The notes under the pieces are model-generated. The model did not search any database, had not been told where the DNA came from, and worked only from the letters and a program-made list of their open reading frames with translations. Both the position numbers and the translations under genes were made by a program. From an uncultured Collinsella sp. (GTDB taxonomy: Bacteria > Actinomycetota > Coriobacteriia > Coriobacteriales > Coriobacteriaceae), in contig CABSMX010000007.1 in the NCBI GenBank assembly GCA_902478945.1, positions 1 through 34,501 on the forward strand: a stretch of DNA of 34,501 bases, given 5' to 3'. This document shows positions 24,501 through 31,075 of this stretch, piece after piece; the stretch's first letter is position 1; each line of letters opens with the position of its first letter.

Positions 24501-24855
24501 TAACAAGCGTGTCGGTCGCAGGGCGTGTGAAAAACTCGGGATAGCGCGACCTGATGCTGCTTGCAAATCCGTGGAACGTGCTGACTTCGATGCCGTAGGC
24601 GTCGCGCCCAATGAGCTCAATCAGGCGTTTGCGCATGGCTTCCGCGCCCGCCTCGGTATAGGTGAGGCAGAGGATGTTGCGCGGGGCGGCATCGCGGTTG
24701 GCCAGGATGTTCGCCGCGCGCAGGCTCAGTAGCTGCGTCTTGCCGGTGCCGGGACCGGCAATGACGAGCAGCGGACCATCTAGGCATTCGACGGCCTCGC
24801 GCTGTTCGGGGTTTAGGCGTTTAAACGATTCATCGAATTTGGGGGTCGTATCCAT
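21568..24855 (-). CDS. UvrD/Rep-family helicase fused to PD-(D/E)XK nuclease
   Basis: This is a 1095-residue superfamily 1A DNA helicase. The N-terminal motor has Q-motif LNPEQREAV, Walker A AGPGTGKTQ (33-41), motif Ia/Ib LCLTYTEAGAEAM and STFHGFAS, Walker B VDEFQDTN, motif III GDDDQAIMRFQGA, motif IV LKTNYRSTP, motif V TSAHSSKGLQFD and motif VI LLFVAITRAKQ. The C-terminal 200 residues carry a RecB-like nuclease: GFLDLLLVDD, then VDYKTG, then YHRQLKFYKLL. The layout resembles AddA/AdnB or stand-alone repair helicase-nucleases. It follows a WYL regulator gene by 6 bases and is probably in its operon. Confidence 0.9.
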   Translation of the reverse strand: MDTTPKFDESFKRLNPEQREAVECLDGPLLVIAGPGTGKTQLLSLRAANILANRDAAPRNILCLTYTEAGAEAMRKRLIELIGRDAYGIEVSTFHGFASSIRSRYPEFFTRPATDTLVTSLHQQEIFDRLLKSLPFGSPLGGGSPDMPAQNIGKMISFVSKAKRSGLDYDALGAIAQQNIDAAAWLTEHSELLTLACERASAALAERFEEEVERACGMAPTSLTRPIDCPAGTYVPYILELRDTVRRTELIDEKGKSSGYTKVRDAFFGGSNSQGRTFKIAEQSERLKTACDVARSYQSELDQHHLYDYDDMIGDFVNAVEHNDALRQVLQDTYTYIQVDEFQDTNGAQMRIIELLCDGVDAPNIMAVGDDDQAIMRFQGATIECANQFAAEFSPRSIVLKTNYRSTPAIVELGQAIARQIEYRLDASSNKSIEASKPQGDQVDFSENVFGGKAEEYAAVAASIKQRLDDHYLDKCEDPNEGIAVISAKHAALRSLIPFLVKKKVPFSYRERQNLFASERMQTMLALLRCVTALARGQKELACSYLPQIVCAAELGGDHPSSVTFALSAKREHRGDWMTAMCESNSARVKELYDDLMQWAAEAGASPVRALLFKIAKRSLDYYQDHKKQDPLGAAEFNAGIRALLAFAEGEMGDARRMGRTLRLPDIVDKLDAAQKFGVSIDASIDLGTPGAVRLTSAHSSKGLQFDCVYLLDADDSTWHKGAGGMSLYPSNLLIRDEKDDDDARRLLFVAITRAKQHLELYRAGGSALQELTGLIDSCEVSVEADQLNAAIETEWRDNYVFDTPELRALLEPHTDVKHLSATALNNFVTYEPGCANSQHFPEKQIVRLPTAPTIQTEFGTIVHAMFEEIVNRMATDGEASIETIEAEYRQQISWLDFAPEDVHRYSDRFERICHAFVPWLVEHVRGYRCITEANMQCLTAAGTPLFGFLDLLLVDDAAKTVQIVDYKTGFGKEIPAGYHRQLKFYKLLVEASPEFYGYTVTSMGDYYVEPDKTTGELRPPFATTANAVDIAELEQLIDATWARIEHGAWDTSAFEQSDAYELAIEEQKGCRKKADKTEVMQRAYEHWLIENSRM

Positions 24856-24861
24856 GAAATA

Positions 24862-25871
24862 TTACCTGTCTTCCTGGTAAAGTGCCCGAGTGTCGTCGAG
24901 ATATTTGAGATACGTATCGATGACGCTCTGGGGCTGAACGATCTTAATGAACGTGCTGAGTTGCAGCAGCCAGCCAAAGAACTGCGGCGACAGCGGAGCT
25001 TTGACGGTTGCCAGCAGACGCCCGTCTTGGTTTTCAAACACAACAGCATCCAGTCCGAACTTGTCGATGAGCGGGTTCATCGCGCGGTCGTCGAGTTCCA
25101 GCACCACGGTGGTCTTATTGGCTGCAAATACGCCGAATGATGGAGAGACGTGATCTTCGAGCACATAGCCGGCAATGCGTGGATCTTTGGTCGCGGACTC
25201 TTCGGACACTGCAACGTCGAGCATACGATCGACGCGATAAGGCGTGAACGGCTGATGGCCCGAGCCGGCGTTGGCCCATTTATCTCTAAACCCAATCATG
25301 TAATAGAGTTCGTCGGAGTAGATAAGGCGCACGGGTGTGAGCTCGTAGGTCTTTCCGTCATGATTAAGGGCCTTTTGCTTAGCGGCGTCGTAGTGGAAGT
25401 AGCGGAAGCGGATCTTGCGTTTTCGCGCATAGCCTGCTGAATCAAGTCGATATTGTGCAGAGCATCGGAGTTTTGCATCTTCACGCGCGAAGGCACGTCG
25501 ACGCGCTTGTGCATCAGCTCGCGTTCGCCCAGGCTGGCGAGGCTCTGCAGCTTGCCGATGAGGTGGTCAGTCAATTCATCGGTCAAAAACGGCGAACTCT
25601 GCACGGCGTCAACAAGCATGATGAGTTCTTGCAGGTCGAGTGGGTGTGAGACCAGCGCCCATTCCTTGCCACCGCGCTGGTCGATGTTGAGCCCAAAGTC
25701 GCGAAGCGTTTGCAGGTCGCGATAGATGGCCTTCCGTTCGGCCTCGAGATCGTGATAGGCGAGTTCCTCGATGATCTGCTGCGTCGTGAGCCCGTGCGTG
25801 CCGTCGGTCTTTTCCATCAAGGTTTTAAGCAGGAACAGAAGCCTGAGCTTTTGATTTGGTCTGTTCGCCAC
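24862..25871 (-). pseudogene. WYL-type transcriptional regulator, split by a frameshift
   Basis: This is a DNA-binding regulator with an N-terminal helix-turn-helix (LTTQQIIEELAYHD to AIYRDLQTLRDFG) and a C-terminal WYL-type ligand domain. It starts with GTG at 25871, after AAAGGAG. The frame is lost at an A-run (minus strand GCGAAAACGC, 25420-25423 on the plus strand). Beyond it, the first frame reads unrelated residues and stops at 25296. Adding one A restores the continuous sequence REKRKIRFRYFHYDA and then the in-frame C-terminal part (TPVRLIYSDELYYMIGF onward, ending at 24862). It is either a genuine inactivation, a phase-variable run or a base-calling error. It probably controls the helicase-nuclease gene just downstream. 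Confidence 0.85.
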
Positions 25872-26092
25872 GTTGTCTCCTTTCGCCGGCAGGGTATCAG
25901 CCGGAGATGCAAAACAAGACCCGTTATTGGGACTCATTGTAGCCCGCGCGACCGTAGTATTCGCAGCAATAAGAGCCCGAATAGGGCGAAAGGTGGTTAA
26001 ACGGAAATCGGCGGTTTGGCCGGCTGGCGTGACATGCACGCTGTTGGCTTGGGCCGGTTCCGGTTTACAAGGATCAGAACAGGAGAAATGCG

Positions 26093-27190
26093 ATGGCAGA
26101 CATTAAAGTCTTTGCCGAGAATCTTGAGGATTCAACCAAGGAGCAGATCGAGGAGATTTCCAGCTGCCCGGCGTTTGAAGGCGCCAAGATCCGCATCATG
26201 CCCGATGCCCATAAGGGCAAGGGCTGCGTGATTGGCTTTACGGCAAACTTGGGCGACAAGGTGATTCCCAACTTGGTGGGAGTCGACATCGGATGCGGGA
26301 TGTATTGTGTGCCGCTTGCGGAGACCATTGCGCGCGACGACCTCATTCAGTTCAATCGCGATGTGAAGCGCGCGGTGCCTACGGGCTTTAGCCTTCATCG
26401 CGATCCTGCCTGCGTACTCGCGGACTTTGACATGGAGTCGCGCGATTGGCTTCAGGACAAGCGCAAGGTTGAGCGCTCCATGGGCACGCTGGGCGGCGGC
26501 AACCACTTCATTGAACTCGACGAGGACGAGGATGGGTGTCAATATCTGGTCGTTCACACCGGTTCGCGCAACATGGGCAAGCAGACGGCGGAGCATCATC
26601 AGGCGCTGGCGCAGAAGACGTGCACGGCAGATATCCCCGACGAGCTTAAGTATCTCGCGGGAGATCTTTCTGCCGAGTATCTCGTCGATATGCATAACTG
26701 CCAGCGCTTTTCGAATCAGAACCGCAAGGCGATTGTCGCACAGATTGTTGAGCGTACGGGAATTCGACTCGATGGAGACGGCTTTACCACCATGCACAAC
26801 TACATCTCGGAAGGCGGCATGATTCGCAAGGGCGCTATTAGCGCTCATGCGGGCGAGATGGTGCTGATTCCGTTCAACATGCGCGACGGTGCCGTTATTG
26901 CGCGCGGCAAGGGAAACGAGGACTGGAACTGCTCGGCGCCGCACGGGACGGGTCGTGCGATGAGCCGCACCAAAGCGTTCCAAACGCTCGATACCAGGTC
27001 GTTCGTTAACGAGATGCGCGATGCCGGCATCTACTGTCCGAGCGCATGCGAGACGACGCTCGATGAGTCGCCCGAAGCGTATAAACCTGCAGATGATGTA
27101 TTGAGGCTCATGGACCCGACGGTCGATGTTATTCACCGACTCAAGCCGATTTGGAATTTTAAGGCTACTGGTAAGCGCGGTAGGCGTTAG
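26093..27190 (+). CDS. rtcB: RtcB-family RNA ligase
   Basis: It joins RNA ends carrying 2',3'-cyclic phosphate or 3'-phosphate to 5'-hydroxyl using GTP and manganese. The 365-residue protein shows GVDIGCGM (Asp65, Cys68), GGGNHFIEL (His138), VVHTGSRNMG (His155), TMHNYI (His235) and SAPHGTGRAMSR, where His284 takes the guanylate. At 365 residues it is shorter than the roughly 408-residue E. coli protein, as in the compact bacterial subgroup. ACAGGAGA precedes the ATG. No archease gene is adjacent. A DnaB-like gene follows by 10 bases. Confidence 0.93.
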   Translation: MADIKVFAENLEDSTKEQIEEISSCPAFEGAKIRIMPDAHKGKGCVIGFTANLGDKVIPNLVGVDIGCGMYCVPLAETIARDDLIQFNRDVKRAVPTGFSLHRDPACVLADFDMESRDWLQDKRKVERSMGTLGGGNHFIELDEDEDGCQYLVVHTGSRNMGKQTAEHHQALAQKTCTADIPDELKYLAGDLSAEYLVDMHNCQRFSNQNRKAIVAQIVERTGIRLDGDGFTTMHNYISEGGMIRKGAISAHAGEMVLIPFNMRDGAVIARGKGNEDWNCSAPHGTGRAMSRTKAFQTLDTRSFVNEMRDAGIYCPSACETTLDESPEAYKPADDVLRLMDPTVDVIHRLKPIWNFKATGKRGRR

Positions 27191-27200
27191 GAGGGTTGCG

Positions 27201-28064
27201 ATGACGCTAAAGATGGACTCCAGGGACGACCGAATTGGCCGTTCTGTGAGTTTGGGCGAGATGCTGGGCCACCCAGGCGTGATGCCGCCGTCCGCGAATC
27301 GGTGCGGCGGGAATCGTGGAGAGCGTGATGACGAGGCTTTTGACCTCAGCGGTTTTCACAGCCGGCTGGTTTCTGGGCTCGATCGCGTTATGGAGACGTC
27401 GGTGCTTGAAGCCCCGCGAGTGTTGAAGACCGGTATGCCGGTCGATGATGCCCTAGGTGGCGGCATTGGGCTGGGCAAGCTCAGCGTGATTGGCGGCGCG
27501 CATGAAGATGTCTCGAACGTGCTGGTGTATGCGGCCTTGCGCCTGAGTGAACAACGCGCCGTGCTCTACATGCCGATTCGGGAGCGTGAAGAGGACGCGA
27601 TCGCCCGGCTTATTCGCGCTGAGATGGATGGCAAGGTGTCAGAGGATCCTGAGGAGCAACAGGTTGAGACAATCCGCGCAACGATGCGCCTAAAACAGCG
27701 CAACCTAGGCATTTTTGTCGAGGACAACATGACCATGGACCTTTTAACGAGCTGGTTGCTCGGCGATCAAACGTGGGACAGAGCAGTGCTAGAGAACATC
27801 GTGGTCGTAATCGACGGACTCGAAATGCTCGACGACAACCGTCCGATAAACGCTCTCCTGCGCGACTTACGTAACATGCTCAGCCCAACATCCGCCATCC
27901 TGGCAGGTTGCTTTGCGGCAGAGGGCCGAGACAACGATGCGGCATTCGCCGAGGCCCACTGCAATGCAGATGCTTTAGTCTGCATGCTTCATGGGGACCA
28001 GGCCGGCAAAGACGACGTAAAGCTCATTTATAGACGTGTTCTCAGTTGGAGCTCAATGCGGTGA
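27201..28064 (+). CDS. DnaB-like protein with degenerate Walker A
   Basis: This is a 287-residue protein resembling the C-terminal ATPase domain of replicative helicase DnaB. KTGMPVDDALGGGIGLGKLSVIGG (about 76-99) matches the DnaB segment that leads to the P-loop, but where DnaB has the Walker A GKT, this protein reads GGAHEDVSN (98-106), with no lysine. A Walker B-like VVVIDGLEML (201-210) is kept. It is therefore unlikely to bind ATP normally and may be a structural or regulatory relative. The N-terminal 70 residues are low-complexity and unrecognised. TAGGAGGG precedes the ATG at 27201, 10 bases after rtcB, so the two form an operon. Confidence 0.7.
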   Translation: MTLKMDSRDDRIGRSVSLGEMLGHPGVMPPSANRCGGNRGERDDEAFDLSGFHSRLVSGLDRVMETSVLEAPRVLKTGMPVDDALGGGIGLGKLSVIGGAHEDVSNVLVYAALRLSEQRAVLYMPIREREEDAIARLIRAEMDGKVSEDPEEQQVETIRATMRLKQRNLGIFVEDNMTMDLLTSWLLGDQTWDRAVLENIVVVIDGLEMLDDNRPINALLRDLRNMLSPTSAILAGCFAAEGRDNDAAFAEAHCNADALVCMLHGDQAGKDDVKLIYRRVLSWSSMR

Positions 28065-28472
28065 CGATTTGGCCACGCAGCACGTGTGCGTCGCGGGGCC
28101 CTTTTGTTATTGGGGGATGGAAAACCGTCTTCAACGCAGAGAAAGTAACCTTCGATACGATCTGTGGGCATCTCGACTCGGGTAGGACGACAGGTCAACG
28201 ATTGCGCTCGTGCAAAACCCCCGCAGCTTCGAAACCGTCATAGCCGATGGCTGAAAAGCCTCCTGTGCTCAGTTCGAGAAGCTATATCCGGGGCTATGGG
28301 CGGCTGTCCACGGCTGAGTCGATTCAAAGCGTCTCGGCTAGCTCCATTCATCAAAACGAACTGACCACTCGGCGATCAAGAGGTCAGCTGCCATCAAGTC
28401 CGGAATTACCATCGAGACTGAGAAGTTGACAGTTGAAACCGCTATTGAACTAAGCTCAGAAAGGAATGCTCT
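28065..28472. other. Gene-free stretch upstream of unknown gene
   Basis: Several short frames run through these 408 bases but none has a ribosome site, a recognisable motif or consistent composition. Near the right end TTGACA (28426-28431) is a good -35, but the matching -10 is weak (actaag at 17 bases or taagct at 19), and it would start transcription almost on the ribosome site. The composition falls from the local G+C-rich level to A+T-richer DNA here, marking the left edge of an accessory segment. Confidence 0.5.
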
Positions 28473-29657
28473 ATGTCAACGCGAAGTGAGCAAAATGTCA
28501 AACAGATCATTCGGTCTATCGAACCCACTTATTTCTCAGACAATCCGTATAGATTCGACGTGGACCAAAAGCGATTTCCTATTTTTAGTGACAAGAATAT
28601 CGCCTTTGTGAATGGTCTCGTGAATAACGACTCGAATTACACTTGGATTGACCCGGGCGAGATTTCTAAAATTTACAGTAAAGCCGCGACGGGCGATGAA
28701 GGCAGCATACGAGATGCAGTTTATTTTACGGACAAAATGAACTCGACTCACTTGGCTGCAGTGACAGTAAAAGAAAAGCAAACTGGTCTAATGGGTTGTT
28801 TGGAATGGAACCAGTTTAATGGGCCCATAAAGTGCTTGGAAGAGAAGTTTAAGCTGCCCCGCGGTGAGGACGTTAAGCTACCCCGCGGTAAGGACGAGGT
28901 TGAGCTAAAGGGTGGGACTAAACTAACCGTCGCTTTTCTCGAGGAGCGGTATGCGGGTAATAATAAATTACAAATGGCCCTGCAATCTAAGGATGTTATC
29001 GAGCGTGCGAGGCTCGTGGCCGATATCGCTCGCGCTACAACGAATATGACAGACAGGCTGTTACCTGAAACAATTAAACGGGAACACGTTTGGAATTACA
29101 ACCGAAGCAACTTTTCGTTTGCAACGAAATTCTGCCACCATGGCTGTCGAAATTTAAACAAGCAAGAGGTTGGTGGCGCCTCCAATATCTGCAAGTCAGA
29201 TAATTTCTGCATCTATGATACGGTTGTAGGAGCGATGCTTCCTTATTACGCGGATGCTTATGTCGATGAAGAGACTCTCAACAATTGGTGCGATAAATAC
29301 AATAGAACTAAAGATGGCGAAAGCAGATGTGGTGCTTACGCCAGTCGATATGCATGGATAAATGGCACGATAAATAAAAAGCTGATTTTTACGCCTGAAG
29401 GCATTGGCGAAGATGCGGATGCGGATGTCGCGCGGGGCTATTTGGGCTATTTCGAGCTATACAGTCTTGTCCTCGAAGGAATTAACAAATGGCGTCGAGA
29501 AAGAATCGGGGATGAAGGCTCGAATAATGCGGCAGTATCCGACATTGGTTTTCATGAGGTCGATTTAATGATCTGGTATTACTTCAAAGGCAGTCGACTT
29601 GCATATGCTCAGAATAGAATGAATAAACTATTTAAAGAAAACGGCGAAGAGAAATAA
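28473..29657 (+). CDS. Unknown protein, A+T-rich accessory gene
   Basis: I do not recognise this 394-residue protein with confidence. It has no signal peptide or membrane segment. Residues 127-142 contain an in-frame duplication, KLPRGEDV then KLPRGKDE, from a 24-base tandem repeat. The C-terminal half contains FSFATKFCHHGCRNL followed about 20 residues later by DNFCIYDTVVG. This weakly resembles the SFASKFCHF...PIYDS pattern seen in some helix-hairpin-helix or OGG-fold proteins near defence genes; I give that low weight. Codon use is clearly more A+T-rich than in neighbours (many AAT, AAA, TTA-type codons), suggesting recent acquisition. AAAGGAA precedes the ATG. Confidence 0.7.
   Translation: MSTRSEQNVKQIIRSIEPTYFSDNPYRFDVDQKRFPIFSDKNIAFVNGLVNNDSNYTWIDPGEISKIYSKAATGDEGSIRDAVYFTDKMNSTHLAAVTVKEKQTGLMGCLEWNQFNGPIKCLEEKFKLPRGEDVKLPRGKDEVELKGGTKLTVAFLEERYAGNNKLQMALQSKDVIERARLVADIARATTNMTDRLLPETIKREHVWNYNRSNFSFATKFCHHGCRNLNKQEVGGASNICKSDNFCIYDTVVGAMLPYYADAYVDEETLNNWCDKYNRTKDGESRCGAYASRYAWINGTINKKLIFTPEGIGEDADADVARGYLGYFELYSLVLEGINKWRRERIGDEGSNNAAVSDIGFHEVDLMIWYYFKGSRLAYAQNRMNKLFKENGEEK
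28851..28898 (+). repeat. 24-bp tandem duplication inside unknown gene
   Basis: Two adjacent 24-base units (28851-28874 and 28875-28898) share aagct, ccccgcggt and aggacg and differ at about four positions. The duplication keeps the reading frame and doubles an eight-residue KLPRG-type unit. It is more G+C-rich than the gene around it. Confidence 0.8.
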
Positions 29658-29999
29658 TGAAATGGCGGCCGAATCCAGGTACAGCTTATTTGGATTAAGC
29701 ATTTCGCAAAATAAGATGGCGTTTGTTAACTAAGGACCTTCGGAAGTCCCTTACCGAGCTGCTCCTTGGTTGGATGAAGTTTGCCGTTAAACCAACGCAA
29801 AGCTATAGCTTTCTGCTGATGGAGCGTCGTTTAGGAAGCCGCCCCGCCCTAACGTACAGTTGAGACGGGGCGGTCGCTGATGTGGGTTTTCGTAGCCCTA
29901 GATGACGCGCTCCACAACACTGCCTCAAATCAGGGGCACCGTGAGCGTAGAACGAAAATGGGGATGATGGCGGTGACCCCTGCGCGCGATTCGATTGGG
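29658..29999. other. Intergenic stretch with stem and possible gene relic
   Basis: These 342 bases hold no intact gene. On the minus strand, 29726-29830 is open and reads KAIALRWFNGKLHPTKEQL and then GKGLPKVLS before a stop. It looks protein-like but has no start, so it may be the tail of a lost gene. A stem ccgccccg/cggggcgg (29839-29873) lies near its upstream end and could be the transcript end for the leftward gene at 30000. Confidence 0.4.
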
Positions 30000-31073
30000 C
30001 TAATCAAGCAGCTCCGGATACTTTTCCTTGAGCGGCGCCTGATCAAGACGCAGCTCTTCCAGGTTGCGCTTTGCCTTGGACTCCATCCTTATGGTGTCGA
30101 TAAACGCGATGAATGAGTCGACATACAGGTCGCCGCGCAGATATGCCTGGGCTGCGATTAAAATTCGCTGCTCGTCTTCGAGTGGTTTGCGATAGTACTC
30201 AAGATTCAGGTAAAGCGGGTCTGGCTCGCCGATGTAGAGAGGAAACGTCTCGTTGTAGGTAATCGAGCAGCCAGTGGCACGCATGTTGCTGATATCCCCT
30301 GCATGGCGATAGTGCTCGAGGCGCTGCTGCGCATGATCAAGCCATTCGTCAGAACGGTCTGCCTGCCGAAGCTCTGCCTCGAGCTTTGTCCGGTCCCACG
30401 TGGGCAGATCGAACAGCGTGAACGGCTCGCGGGCACTGCCTTGCGGCGTCCAGACGATATCGCCGGTGTGGAACGGCGTGGGGATATCGACCCAGATGAA
30501 CTCGAATGCGATCTCCCAATCGTTCTCAACGGGACCGGCCGAAGGGCAATAAACGGAAAGGGCCTCGCCTTTACCGTTCACCATGAGCCAGTCTTCCCGG
30601 TGATGTTTTTCGTCGGCATCGAGCGGGCACCGGGTGATGCGTACACGTGCCTCTGGACGGCTCGCCAGTTCATCATCACCGCGCAACGCCTCGGCACATT
30701 TCTCATAACAGCTGAATGGCGCGCCGAAGGCCCCACAAAGTTGCCCGTCGGGCACAATCTCCTCTTCATACTGATAAACGTAGCCCGTCCCACTCGCAAA
30801 CGCATCGACGCACCGCTTGTTGTAATCGATTGTCCAGCGCAAAAAAGCATGGAAATCGGGGATGGCCGGCCTTCCAAGACCGGCATGGGTTGCCTCCAGC
30901 GAACAATTGGGCATGGTTCGGGCGATCTCCTGCCAAGCTTCGCATTTCTGATCGAGCGTGGCGGTCTTCGAAAACCAAACCAGATAGGCGGCTTCGATGG
31001 TGCTGGGCTGGAAGTCGATACTGCGCAGGTGCTCCCGAATGTCCTGGGAGTCCACAAAATCTAAGATGTCCAT
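30000..31073 (-). CDS. Unknown modular protein, short paralogue
   Basis: This is a 357-residue protein of unrecognised family, without signal peptide or membrane segment. It is a paralogue of the C-terminal half of the protein encoded just upstream. Both share an N-terminal ILDFVDSxDIxEHLRxI-type start, AxxxKxEAWQxIxxxMPNC, IPxFHAFLR, a SCYEKC/SYEKC segment, and the strong motif FxxxWFDIPTPFHxGDI (here 193-206, with V before D). The last 60 residues (YLRGDLYVDSFIAFID...KYPELLD) are also shared. The fold and role are unknown; the PTPFHTGDIV motif looks like a beta-rich core. Its ATG lies 2 bases after the partner's stop, with AGAGGAG inside that gene, so translation is coupled. Confidence 0.75.
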   Translation of the reverse strand: MDILDFVDSQDIREHLRSIDFQPSTIEAAYLVWFSKTATLDQKCEAWQEIARTMPNCSLEATHAGLGRPAIPDFHAFLRWTIDYNKRCVDAFASGTGYVYQYEEEIVPDGQLCGAFGAPFSCYEKCAEALRGDDELASRPEARVRITRCPLDADEKHHREDWLMVNGKGEALSVYCPSAGPVENDWEIAFEFIWVDIPTPFHTGDIVWTPQGSAREPFTLFDLPTWDRTKLEAELRQADRSDEWLDHAQQRLEHYRHAGDISNMRATGCSITYNETFPLYIGEPDPLYLNLEYYRKPLEDEQRILIAAQAYLRGDLYVDSFIAFIDTIRMESKAKRNLEELRLDQAPLKEKYPELLD

Positions 31074-31075
31074 GG

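Noticed and set aside
25296..26039. A 247-residue regulator starting at 26039
   Set aside because: The first 56 residues and the last 30 are unrelated to the family. The true start is GTG at 25871, and the tail is an artefact of the frameshift.
27201..28064. Functional replicative helicase DnaB
   Set aside because: The Walker A lysine and the DnaB N-terminal domain are absent, and the protein is far too short.
28065..28472. Short forward frames as genes
   Set aside because: No ribosome sites, overlapping one another, no recognisable motifs.
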